Positions 7,104 through 14,966 of a DNA stretch of 26,504 nt are shown piece by piece. This DNA comes from Acidobacteriota bacterium. Its GTDB lineage: Bacteria > Acidobacteriota > Polarisedimenticolia > Polarisedimenticolales > Polarisedimenticolaceae. The stretch covers positions 39,686 through 66,189 of the forward strand of contig WVWW01000232.1 of NCBI GenBank assembly GCA_011773795.1. Direction: 5' to 3'. A program made the translations under genes and the position numbers. Each line of letters starts with the position of its first letter. The first letter of the stretch is position 1. The notes below the pieces were generated by a model. The model was not told where the DNA came from. It did no database searches and worked only from the letters and a program-made list of their open reading frames with translations.

Positions 7104-8498
7104 TTAGTGCCCCTCCGCCTTGCCCGCCATCCTGTAGTCCTTGATCTTGCGCTGGAGCGTCCGCAGACCGATCCCGAGGAGTTCCGCGGCCTGCGTTCGG
7201 TTCCCGCCGGTCTTTTCCAGGGCGTCGAGGATAGCGCGCCGTTCGATTTCTTCCATCGTCTGGGTTTGCCGATCTTGCCGATCTTTTTTGACTGCGTCCG
7301 CCGCGGGGCCCACGGAGGTGCCGGGGTCGCGATACTCCTCCGGCAGATCCGAGAGCCGGATCTCGTCGGCAGGTGCGAGCACCACCAGGCTCTCGACCAG
7401 ATTTCTCAGCTCGCGGACGTTGCCGACCCAGCGGGCGTTGACCAGGGCGGCCATCGCCTCGGGGGTGAAGCTCATCGATTCGCGCCCGTTTTCCTTCGCG
7501 AACTCGTCGAGGAAGTGGTTCGCCAGTAGGCGCACGTCGCCCTCGCGCTCGCTCAGGGGTGGGATCCGCAGCGTGACGACCTTGAGTCGGTAGTACAGGT
7601 CGTTGCGGAACCTGCCTTGCTCGACCATGGTCTCGAGGTCCTGGTTGGTCGCGGCAACCAGCCGGATGTCGACGCGGATCGTCTCCGTCCCGCCCACGCG
7701 CATGAACTCACGCTGCTCGAGGACCCGCAGCAGCTTGACCTGCATCTCCAGCGGCAGCTCGCCGATCTCGTCGAGGAACAGCGTGCCCCCGTCGGCGAGC
7801 TCGAACTTGCCGACCTTGCGTGCCGTCGCACCGGTGAACGCGCCTTTCTCGTGCCCGAACAGCTCCGACTCGAGGATCTCCGCGGGGATCGCGGCGCAGT
7901 TGATCGGCAGGAAGCGTGCCTCGTGGCGCGGCGAGTGCTCGTGCAACGCGTTGGCGACGAGCTCCTTGCCGGTCCCCGAAGCCCCGACGATCAGGACGTT
8001 CGAACGCGCGCCGGCGACGAGCTCCATCTGGCGGAACAGGTCCTGCATCGCCTTCGAGTTGCCGATCAGCTTGACGAACTTGCCGTAGAGCCGCTCTTCG
8101 AGCTCCTCGCGGCGGTCGCGGTCGCGGACCTTCTGGATCAGGTTGGCCACCCGCGTGCGCAGCTCGTCGAGGTTGACCGGCTTGGTGAGGTAGTCGTCGG
8201 CGCCCTGTTTCATCGCATCGACGGCCGACTCCACGGTCGCGTGACCCGTGATCATCAACAACCCGGTGCGCGGTCGGATCTCCTGAACGGCGGTCAGGAC
8301 GCCGAAACCGTCGGTGCCCGGCATCATCAGGTCGGTGATCACGAGCACCACGTCGCGGTGCTCACGAAGGTAGTCGAGTGCGGGATCGGCACGCGCGAAC
8401 GCCTCGACCTTGTGTCCCGCGCGCGTCAGGGCACGCACGAGCCCGCGACGGTTGGCCATGTCGTCCTCGATGACCAGGATGTGCGCTTGCTCGCTCAT
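7104..8498 (-). CDS. NtrC-family sigma-54-dependent response regulator
   Basis: This is the second enhancer-binding protein of the window (about 464 aa). The receiver has EDD at 11-13, phospho-acceptor D56 (VITDLMMPGTDG) and K106 in LTKPVN. The AAA+ domain has Walker A GASGTGKE (172-179), an intact GAFTGA sigma-54 loop (219-224) and Walker B LFLDEI (240-245). A Fis-type helix-turn-helix closes the protein (GGNRTQAAELLGIGLRTLQR). The ATG at 8498 overlaps the ligA stop as ATGA and is preferred; an in-frame ATG at 8510 lies inside ligA. The histidine kinase two genes upstream is the likely partner, with ligA between them. Targets are unknown, but the receiver and htrA genes downstream are candidates. 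Confidence 0.92.
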   Translation of the reverse strand: MSEQAHILVIEDDMANRRGLVRALTRAGHKVEAFARADPALDYLREHRDVVLVITDLMMPGTDGFGVLTAVQEIRPRTGLLMITGHATVESAVDAMKQGADDYLTKPVNLDELRTRVANLIQKVRDRDRREELEERLYGKFVKLIGNSKAMQDLFRQMELVAGARSNVLIVGASGTGKELVANALHEHSPRHEARFLPINCAAIPAEILESELFGHEKGAFTGATARKVGKFELADGGTLFLDEIGELPLEMQVKLLRVLEQREFMRVGGTETIRVDIRLVAATNQDLETMVEQGRFRNDLYYRLKVVTLRIPPLSEREGDVRLLANHFLDEFAKENGRESMSFTPEAMAALVNARWVGNVRELRNLVESLVVLAPADEIRLSDLPEEYRDPGTSVGPAADAVKKDRQDRQTQTMEEIERRAILDALEKTGGNRTQAAELLGIGLRTLQRKIKDYRMAGKAEGH

Positions 8499-10519
8499 GA
8501 CTTCATCCAAGCGGCGAATTCCTCGGCCTCCATGATCGTGACACCGAGGGCCTCCGCCTTGGTTCGTTTCGAGCCGGCGGCCTCACCGGCGACGACGAGG
8601 TCGGTCTTCTTGCTCACGCTGCCGGACACCTTACCTCCGAGATACTCGATCCGAGCCTTGGCCGCGCTGCGCGGGATGCCTGGAAGCGTTCCGGTCAGGA
8701 CCACCGTCTTGCCGGTGAAGGGGGATGGTTCCACCGCCCCGGGCGCCGGCGCAAGCTCTTCCTCGCTCGCCTCGGTGCGCACGCCCGCGGCAGCCAGCCG
8801 ATCGACGAGCTCGCGATTGGCCGGCTGCTCGAAGAACTGGCCTACCGCGGCGGCGGTCTTCGGCCCGATCTCGTCCAACGCTTCGAGTTCCTCCGGCTCG
8901 GCACCGGCAAGGGCTTCGATGCTGCCCAACCGCGCGAGCAGTCCGGCGGCACGCTCGCCGACGTGGCGAATCCCCAGCCCGAAGAGCAAACGCCGCAGCG
9001 GCCGCTGCTTGGACCGCTCGATCTCGTCGAGCAGGTTGGCCGCGGATTTAGCGGCCATCCGCTCGAGCCCTTCGAGGGCTTCGCGTTCGAGGTCGTACAA
9101 CCCGGACACGTCCTTGACCAGGCCTTGGTCGAGAAGCTGGTCGACGAGCGCTTCCCCCAGGCCCTGGATGTCCATGCCGCCGCGACCGGCGAAGTGCAAC
9201 AGCTTTTCCTTCTGCTGGGCAGGGCAGGCGACGTTCGAGCAGTAGCGCGCGGCCTCGCCCTCCTCGCGAATCGCCGCGGAACCGCAGACCGGACAACGAG
9301 CGGGCATCTTGAACTTCCGCGTGCCCTCGGGTCGCTTGGTCGGCACCGTCTTCACGACCTGCGGGATGATCTCGCCCGCCTTCTCGATCAGCACGGTGTC
9401 GCCGACGCGGACGTCCTTGCGCTCGACCTCGTCCTCGTTGTGCAGGGTCGCGCGGGAGACCGTCGTCCCGGCGAGCTGAACCGGTTCCAGCTCGGCCACC
9501 GGCGTGAGTTTACCGGTGCGTCCGACCTGCACGAGGATCTTGCGAACCGTGGTCGTCGCCTGCTGGGCGGGGTACTTGACCGCGACGGCCCAGCGCGGGA
9601 ACTTCGATGTCGCGCCGGCGATCCCGCGCAACGGCAGCTCGTTGACCTTGACGACCAATCCATCGATTTCGTAGTCCAACATGTCGCGCCGGCGGCCGAG
9701 CTCTTCGAACGCATCGATCACCTCGTCGATCGTCCCGCAAAGCCGGTTGAGCGGGTTGGTGCGCAGGCCCAAACGGTGCAACAGCTCGAAGTTCTGCTCG
9801 TGGGTCGCCCGGGGATCGCCACCCCACGCGGCGACGTCGTAAAAAAAGCAGTCGAGGCGGCGCTCGGCCGTGATACGCGGGTCGAGCATGCGCAGCGCGC
9901 CGGCCGCTGCGTTGCGCGGATTCGCGAACAACGGTTCGCCCTCCGCCGCGCGCTTTTCGTTGAGCCGTTCGAAGACGCTACGAGGAAGGTAAACCTCGCC
10001 GCGCGCTTCGAGCGCCCGGGTCTCGCCAGCGGCCAGCCGCAGTGGGATCGAACGGATCGTGCGCACGTTCGAGGTCACGTCCTCGCCGACCAGCCCGTCC
10101 CCGCGGGTGACCCCGCGGCGCAACCGGCCGTCTTCGAAGTGAATCGCGATCGACAGGCCGTCAACCTTGGGCTCGACCATGTAGGACGGCGCCGGTGCAT
10201 CATCGAGCGCGCGGCGCAAACGTGCGTCCCACTCGCGGAGTTCGTCCGCGCCGTAAGCGTTGTCGAGGGACAGCAATGGCGAGGCGTGGGTGTAGGGCTC
10301 GAAACCCTCGGCGGGCTCCCCGCCGACGCGTTGGGTCGGCGAATCCGGCGTCACCAGCTCGGGGTAACGTCGCTCGAGGTCGACCAGCTCGCGCTCGAGC
10401 TCGTCGTACTCGGCATCGGACACCTGGGGGTCGTTGTCGACGTAGTAGGCCCGGCGATGGGTCTCGATCTCCAGTCGCAACGCGTCTGCCCGTTTCCTGG
10501 CCTGTTCCAAGGTCTTCAC
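8495..10519 (-). CDS. ligA: NAD+-dependent DNA ligase LigA
   Basis: LigA seals nicks in replication and repair using NAD+ (674 aa; E. coli 671). The order is: N-terminal NAD-binding domain Ia (HRRAYYVDNDPQVSDAEYD), adenylation domain with catalytic K118 in EPKVDG, OB fold (about 318-400), a four-cysteine zinc site (C409, C412, C427, C432), helix-hairpin-helix repeats (about 440-585) and a C-terminal BRCT domain (about 595-672, FTGKTVVLTGTLPG). The start is the GTG at 10519, with GAGG just upstream, 12 bases after the kinase stop. The stop overlaps the next gene as ATGA. The gene is full length with no missing motif. Its place between a kinase and a response regulator is unusual and suggests shared transcription. 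Confidence 0.97.
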   Translation of the reverse strand: MKTLEQARKRADALRLEIETHRRAYYVDNDPQVSDAEYDELERELVDLERRYPELVTPDSPTQRVGGEPAEGFEPYTHASPLLSLDNAYGADELREWDARLRRALDDAPAPSYMVEPKVDGLSIAIHFEDGRLRRGVTRGDGLVGEDVTSNVRTIRSIPLRLAAGETRALEARGEVYLPRSVFERLNEKRAAEGEPLFANPRNAAAGALRMLDPRITAERRLDCFFYDVAAWGGDPRATHEQNFELLHRLGLRTNPLNRLCGTIDEVIDAFEELGRRRDMLDYEIDGLVVKVNELPLRGIAGATSKFPRWAVAVKYPAQQATTTVRKILVQVGRTGKLTPVAELEPVQLAGTTVSRATLHNEDEVERKDVRVGDTVLIEKAGEIIPQVVKTVPTKRPEGTRKFKMPARCPVCGSAAIREEGEAARYCSNVACPAQQKEKLLHFAGRGGMDIQGLGEALVDQLLDQGLVKDVSGLYDLEREALEGLERMAAKSAANLLDEIERSKQRPLRRLLFGLGIRHVGERAAGLLARLGSIEALAGAEPEELEALDEIGPKTAAAVGQFFEQPANRELVDRLAAAGVRTEASEEELAPAPGAVEPSPFTGKTVVLTGTLPGIPRSAAKARIEYLGGKVSGSVSKKTDLVVAGEAAGSKRTKAEALGVTIMEAEEFAAWMKS

Positions 10520-10531
10520 CGCCTCGTCCGA

Positions 10532-11902
10532 TCAAACCGGGGTGGCCGGCTCTTCCGGCGGTTTGGTCCGGCGGTGGCGCCGGGGAAGGCGAATCGTGAA
10601 CTTGGTCCCGACGCCGACGGTCGACTCCAACTCGATGTGACCACCGTGGCGTTCGACGATCTGGCGCGCGATCGGCAGCCCCAGGCCGGTTCCCCCACCA
10701 CGACTCGAGTAGAACACCTCGAAGATGCGTTCTTGCGAGGCCTCCGGGATCCCGGGGCCGTCGTCCTCGACCTGTAATACGATTTCGCCGTTGCTCGCCG
10801 CGCGGGTACGAACGAGGACGGTTCCCTCCGGCTCGAGTACCTGGCGCGCGTTGACCAGCAGGTTCATCAGCGCCTGCTTGAACTGGCGCTCGTCGAGCTC
10901 GACGTTGGGCAGCATCGGTGCGAGCTCGGCCTTCAACTCGACCCGGCTTTGCCTGAAATCGTTCTCGAGGAACTTGAGCACCTCGTTGACGACTTCGTTG
11001 AGGTCGCGCGATTTGAACTGCGGCCGCCCCGGTCGCGCATAGGCCAGGAAATTGTTGACGAGGCCTTCGAGACGTTTGATCTCGCGCTTCGTTGAATCCA
11101 GCAGCTCGAGGTACTCCTGGTCCAGCATCTCTCCCGCCGCCTCGAGCTCCTCCTCGAGCATCTGCAGGTTCATGTTCATCGCGTTGAGCGGGTTGCGGAT
11201 CTCGTGCGCCAGTCCCGAGGCCAGCAGCCCCACGTATGAGGCGCGCGCGGCCGATTGCCTGGATTGCTCGAGTTGTTGATTCTTGCGCACCAGGTGCAAT
11301 ACGTAGAAGAACCCCGCAATCAACACACCCACCGCGAGACCCGCGGCGATGATGATCTTGGTGCGCAGCGAGGCGTGCAGGCGGTTCATCTCCTCGATGA
11401 CTGGCGATGGGGCGATGCCGACGAGCACGAGACCATCGGAGACGCCGATCGGCGCACGCAGGACGACGTCGTTGACCAGGTCGGCCCCGCCGACACGGTG
11501 CGTCTGATGTGGTCCCTGGTGCCGCGGGATGAACATCTGGCGGACCCCGAACCGGTCGCGTACTTCAACCTGATGCAGGATGAACCGACGGGTGAAGCGC
11601 TGGTGCACGAACTCACGAAGGGCCTGCTCCTGACCTCGAACCCGGGTGAAATCGATCCCCGTGCCCTCTCCCGATCCCAACTGGGTGACCTTCTCGGCGA
11701 TCTGCTCGGCCTCGCGCTGGGCCAGGTCCAGGCGACTCGTCAGGACCCCCAGGCCGACCTCCCTGAAGGCCAATTGGATTGCAATGCCGACCAGAATCGT
11801 CAGTAGGACCCCGAAGATGAGATACGCGCGGATCGGCTCGCCGTCCGATGAGGAGGAGAAGGCAAGACGAAAGTTCGATGGGACGGCCGCCTTGGCTGCC
11901 AA
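10532..11902 (-). CDS. membrane sensor histidine kinase (NtrB/ZraS-like)
   Basis: This sensor kinase of about 456 aa has two membrane segments (about 27-46 and 182-204) flanking an extracytoplasmic sensor region of about 135 residues with no recognised fold. The HisKA domain has the phospho-accepting H233 in LAHEIRNPLNAM. The ATPase domain has an N box (NLLVNARQ, 347-354), G1 (DDGPGIP) and G2 (GGGTGLGLP). No HAMP or PAS domain is obvious. The start is a TTG at 11902 (TTGGCAGCC) with GAGG about 8 bases upstream; no in-frame ATG or GTG gives the first membrane segment. The E/H-box type resembles kinases that partner NtrC-family regulators, which fits the activator at 7104-8498. It heads a block including ligA, the activator and perhaps the receiver and htrA. 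Confidence 0.9.
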   Translation of the reverse strand: MAAKAAVPSNFRLAFSSSSDGEPIRAYLIFGVLLTILVGIAIQLAFREVGLGVLTSRLDLAQREAEQIAEKVTQLGSGEGTGIDFTRVRGQEQALREFVHQRFTRRFILHQVEVRDRFGVRQMFIPRHQGPHQTHRVGGADLVNDVVLRAPIGVSDGLVLVGIAPSPVIEEMNRLHASLRTKIIIAAGLAVGVLIAGFFYVLHLVRKNQQLEQSRQSAARASYVGLLASGLAHEIRNPLNAMNMNLQMLEEELEAAGEMLDQEYLELLDSTKREIKRLEGLVNNFLAYARPGRPQFKSRDLNEVVNEVLKFLENDFRQSRVELKAELAPMLPNVELDERQFKQALMNLLVNARQVLEPEGTVLVRTRAASNGEIVLQVEDDGPGIPEASQERIFEVFYSSRGGGTGLGLPIARQIVERHGGHIELESTVGVGTKFTIRLPRRHRRTKPPEEPATPV

Positions 11903-11931
11903 CTGAAAACCTCGTACAATGACAAAGGGCC

Positions 11932-11940
11932 TATTTTAGC
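11932..11940 (-). promoter_or_regulatory. GCTAAAATA element upstream of kinase gene (possible -10)
   Basis: The minus strand reads GCTAAAATA, with TAAAAT as a possible -10 hexamer, 29 bases before the TTG start at 11902. It is identical in sequence and distance to the element before the receiver gene. The -35 position holds GGGCCG at 17 bp, which is not a sigma-70 match. AT-rich runs are rare in this GC-rich window, which adds weight. Confidence 0.4.
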
Positions 11941-12002
11941 GCCGGTTTGGCGATTCGGCCCCGGTTGCTGCAGATCATCCGCAACGACTGGGGTGCCCCG
12001 GG

Positions 12003-12031
12003 TTGACCATCGGGCGCGAGCGCGGTTTAGT
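12003..12031 (+). promoter_or_regulatory. predicted promoter for the XRE-TPR unit
   Basis: TTGACC at 12003-12008 (5 of 6 to the -35 consensus) is followed after 17 bases by TTTAGT at 12026-12031 (4 of 6 to the -10). The predicted transcript starts near 12038 and has a leader of about 100 bases before the ATG at 12141. The remaining divergent gap (11941-12140) contains no gene I can see. Confidence 0.45.
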
Positions 12032-12140
12032 CTAGTCATTGCGCCCTGTCCTCCACCATGACTAACCCGCAAAGGCGACGGGGTCGAGACGCTTCCCGAG
12101 GCACAGGGGTCCCGGGAAGAAGCTCAAGGGGAGGGGCGAA

Positions 12141-13331
12141 ATGGGGTCTCAAGCAGCCGCCAACCTGAAAGGCAGCACGCGCTTGGGCATTTATCTTCGC
12201 AAGCTACGGAGCGGCTACGGTTACTCGCTTCGACGCGTCGAGGAACGTGCCCGTGCCGAGGGCGGCGAGATCGACAACTCCCAGCTCAGCCGCTACGAGA
12301 AGGGCATCTGTTACCCGTCCTTCGACAAGCTGCGCGTCCTGGCCAGCGTGTTCAACGTCTCGATCCAGTCGTTCTCCGACGTGGTCGACCTCGAGGTCTA
12401 CGAGGAGCTCAAGCCGGGCGCTACGGATCCGGTCGAGTTGATCGAGACCGGTGATCGCGCGGTCAAGGACGGTGATCACGGCGCCGCGTTCGCCTGCTAC
12501 GAACGAGCGATCGAGCTGTTGCTGGACCGCCGCGGAGACCTCGAAGCGCGCAAGCTGCTCGGTCAGGTTCGGGTGACCCAGGCAGCCGCGCTGACCCGTC
12601 TCGGCAAGCTCGCGCTCGCCGAACAGGAACTGCGCGCCGCGCTGCGCGCGCATACCCGGTTGGACGCGGCCACGCAGATTCGAGCGCTGCTTTCCCTGGC
12701 GAACATCCATGCCGACCTCGGTGACACCATCCTCAGCGAGATCGAAGCCGAGAAAGCTTCGCGTCTGGCAAACCAATCTCAGCTCGAGCGTTACGAGGCA
12801 ATGGCGAAGCACACGCTCGCCCGTGTGCTCGCGGATCAGGGCCGGTTCGCCGCGGCGGTGGATCGGTACCGCGAAGCCGCGCACCTGTATGCCGCCTGTG
12901 GGGAGACCTTCGAGGCCATCAAGGTGCGCATGGGCATCGGCACTTGCTACGTCGATCTCGGCAAAACACGCGAAGGCGTGCGGATGCTGCGTTCGGCGCT
13001 GTCCGAGGCCAAGACCGAGGGTCACCGCAGGTTGCAAGCCTACGCCTGGAGCAATCTGAGCCAGGCCTACTATCGCCAGAAGGACGTCGATCGCGCCCGC
13101 GCCTGTCTGCGTGAATCCGACGCTCTGGCTCTGTACAACAACGAAAAGCAGACCGATATCCTGTTCCTCAACGCGTATTACGAATGGAAAATCGCCGGCG
13201 ATGCGGACAACCCGACTCGCGAGCGGATCGCGTTCGGGCGGCTCAAAGCGTTGCGCTCGGAGCTGGAGAGGAAATTCCCCGAGGTCGAAGATTTCGACCG
13301 TTACATGGAGAGGGGGTGCCGTCGTGCGTAG
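12141..13331 (+). CDS. XRE-type helix-turn-helix regulator with TPR repeats
   Basis: This is a soluble protein of 396 aa. The N-terminal XRE-type DNA-binding domain spans about residues 15-78 (LGIYLRKLRSGYGYSLRRVE, then NSQLSRYEKGICYPS in the recognition region). The rest (about 95-375) is alpha-helical with at least five TPR-like helix pairs, for example around 99-130, 140-175, 180-210, 220-255 and 300-325. This layout resembles peptide-sensing RRNPP regulators (PlcR, Rgg, PrgX types) and also many uncharacterised HTH-TPR proteins, so the ligand is unknown. A strong ribosome site (GGAGG 6 bases before the ATG) supports the start. It overlaps the next gene, a small exported protein, by 8 bases, so the two are co-translated. 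Confidence 0.85.
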   Translation: MGSQAAANLKGSTRLGIYLRKLRSGYGYSLRRVEERARAEGGEIDNSQLSRYEKGICYPSFDKLRVLASVFNVSIQSFSDVVDLEVYEELKPGATDPVELIETGDRAVKDGDHGAAFACYERAIELLLDRRGDLEARKLLGQVRVTQAAALTRLGKLALAEQELRAALRAHTRLDAATQIRALLSLANIHADLGDTILSEIEAEKASRLANQSQLERYEAMAKHTLARVLADQGRFAAAVDRYREAAHLYAACGETFEAIKVRMGIGTCYVDLGKTREGVRMLRSALSEAKTEGHRRLQAYAWSNLSQAYYRQKDVDRARACLRESDALALYNNEKQTDILFLNAYYEWKIAGDADNPTRERIAFGRLKALRSELERKFPEVEDFDRYMERGCRRA

Positions 13332-13734
13332 GTTCCTCGCGCTCTCTGTTGTCCTGGTCCTGCTCGCGGGCAGTGTCGCGTCCGCGGCAAGCAAACAATC
13401 ACGGATCGACCGGCAGGCATCGCGTTACGACGCGAGTCCAGCCGGCTTCGCGACGATCCAGATCGAAGCCAGCATCGAGGGGCAACTCTGGTTGTTCGTC
13501 GGTCATCGTGGTGGCGACGCCTTCTGGCTGCAGGCGATCCCGCTGCTCTCGGCGGACATCACCAACGGTCTGCGCTCGATCTACGACGGGCCCGACCCGA
13601 CCAGCGGTTATTACGACAAGGTTGATCCCGACGACGACGACGACGACTACGACACCTTCGACGACGGCCTCGTATCGGGCAACGGTATCCCGATTCGGCC
13701 GAAGACCGGGCCCGATTCGTCCGACGACGAGTAG
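13324..13734 (+). CDS. small exported acidic protein, function unknown
   Basis: This is a 136-aa protein that I do not recognise. It begins at GTG 13324, with AGGGGG 7 bases upstream, inside the end of the XRE-TPR gene. The frame is open further upstream, but the signal peptide starts here: RR at 2-3, a hydrophobic core FLALSVVLVLLAG and a signal peptidase site ASA-A at 19-22. No lipobox cysteine and no cysteine at all is seen. The mature part has a short beta-prone region (FATIQIEASIEGQLWLFVGH, 42-61) and then a very acidic tail with six consecutive Asp (103-108) and a final SSDDE. The acidic run could bind cations. Pairing with a ligand-binding-type regulator suggests a sensed or controlled secreted partner; this is inference. 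Confidence 0.72.
   Translation: MRRFLALSVVLVLLAGSVASAASKQSRIDRQASRYDASPAGFATIQIEASIEGQLWLFVGHRGGDAFWLQAIPLLSADITNGLRSIYDGPDPTSGYYDKVDPDDDDDDYDTFDDGLVSGNGIPIRPKTGPDSSDDE
13630..13647 (+). repeat. (GAC)6 trinucleotide repeat
   Basis: Six tandem GAC codons encode the Asp run D103-D108 of the exported acidic protein. Because the unit is three bases, slippage would change the Asp count without breaking the frame. Confidence 0.85.
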
Positions 13735-14895
13735 CTAACCGGCCAGCGCTCGGTCCAGGTCGGCGATCAGATCGCCGGCGTCTTCGAGTCCGATGGACAA
13801 GCGTAACAACCCTTCGGAAACCCCTGCCGCATCGAGTTTCTCGCGTGGCACGTGGCGGTGGGACATCAACGCAGGAATGCTGACGAGGGATTCGACCGAC
13901 CCGAGGCTTCCGGCCCGGTGGAACACGCGTAGCCGATCGTGGACCGCCCGCGCCGCCGTGGAACCCCCACGGACGCAGAACGAGACCATCCCCCCGAACC
14001 CGTCCATCTGAGCCTTCGCCAGGGTGTGATCGGGGTGGCTCGGCAGACCTGGGTAAGCCACCGATTCGACCGACGGTTGGGCGGCGAGGAACTCGGCAAC
14101 CGCCATCGCCGAGGATTGTTGCGCTTCGATCCTGACTGCCAGCGTGCGCAGCCCGCGCATCAGCAGGAACGCTCCGAACGGGTCCATCACACCGCCTAGG
14201 ATGCGCCGCCGGGCGGCGATACGCGAGACCAACTCTGCGCTTCCGGCGATCACACCGCCTGTCAGGTCGCTGTGCCCGCCGAGGTACTTCGTCGTCGAAT
14301 GCATCGCCAAGTCGATTCCTCGTTCGACCGGTCGCTGAACGAGCGGGCTTGCGAACGTGCTGTCGACGATCGTCACGACCCCGGCCGCGCGCGCGACTCC
14401 GGCGACGGCCTCCAGGTCGATCAGCCTCAGTCCCGGGTTCGTCGGTGTCTCCAGGACCAGCACGCCGGCGCCCGCGAGTCGTGCGGGGTCGAGCGTCGCC
14501 AACTCGTCGCGTCGCACGGTTTCGACCTCGAAGCCCCACTCGGGCAGGACACGGGCCATCAACTCGGTCGTCCCGCCGTAGACGTCGTCCTGCGTGACGA
14601 CGCGCTTGCCCGGCGCGGCGAGGGTCAGGACGGCGGTGCTCATGGCGGCCATCCCGGACGCGAACAGCGCCGCCGACCCGGCGCCCTCCAGGGCCGCGAT
14701 CTCCCGAGCGGCCTGGGCGACCGTCGGGTTGTCGTAGCGCGAGTAAAGGTACCCGGAGCCCTCCTCGAAGAATCGGTCGATCGAAGCGTGGTCCTCGAAC
14801 TCGAAGGTCACACCGGGGACGATGACCGGCGCAATGGGCGTTCCGATCTTGTCGGGCCGCGCATCGCCCCGCACGCACTGCGTCTTGGGCCTCAT
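13735..14895 (-). CDS. Cys/Met-metabolism PLP-dependent enzyme (cystathionine gamma-synthase/lyase family)
   Basis: This fold-type I PLP enzyme of 386 aa belongs to the trans-sulfuration family. Seen are the phosphate-contact motif YSRYDNPT (51-58), SGMAA (80-84), the ring-stacking tyrosine in DDVYGGT (Y106), D178 in IVDSTFASP and the Schiff-base lysine K203 in HSTTKYLGGHSD. All catalytic positions are intact. It may act as cystathionine gamma-synthase (methionine synthesis), gamma-lyase or methionine gamma-lyase; the sequence does not decide. The start ATG at 14895 has an excellent ribosome site (AAGGAGGAGG). It is divergent from mraZ, and its stop directly abuts the stop of the converging exported-protein gene (shared TAGCTA at 13732-13737). 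Confidence 0.9.
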   Translation of the reverse strand: MRPKTQCVRGDARPDKIGTPIAPVIVPGVTFEFEDHASIDRFFEEGSGYLYSRYDNPTVAQAAREIAALEGAGSAALFASGMAAMSTAVLTLAAPGKRVVTQDDVYGGTTELMARVLPEWGFEVETVRRDELATLDPARLAGAGVLVLETPTNPGLRLIDLEAVAGVARAAGVVTIVDSTFASPLVQRPVERGIDLAMHSTTKYLGGHSDLTGGVIAGSAELVSRIAARRRILGGVMDPFGAFLLMRGLRTLAVRIEAQQSSAMAVAEFLAAQPSVESVAYPGLPSHPDHTLAKAQMDGFGGMVSFCVRGGSTAARAVHDRLRVFHRAGSLGSVESLVSIPALMSHRHVPREKLDAAGVSEGLLRLSIGLEDAGDLIADLDRALAG

Positions 14896-14950
14896 GCCTC
14901 CTCCTTGTACGCTCTACTTTCGCTCTTCTCGTGGCGTTTTCTCTTTATTA

Positions 14951-14966
14951 GGGGTGTTGACACCCC
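14951..14966. promoter_or_regulatory. 16-bp palindrome over the mraZ -35 box
   Basis: GGGGTGT-TG-ACACCCC has two perfect 7-base arms around a 2-base centre. The -35 hexamer TTGACA (14957-14962) sits inside it. This is a classic position for a dimeric repressor operator. It lies between two divergent genes, so it could act on either. No T-run follows on either strand, so it is not a terminator. Confidence 0.5.

Noticed and set aside
8963..10777. Plus-strand open frame of about 600 codons opposite ligA
   Set aside because: It lies antisense to all the ligA motifs and crosses into the kinase gene; no recognisable motif or ribosome site supports it.
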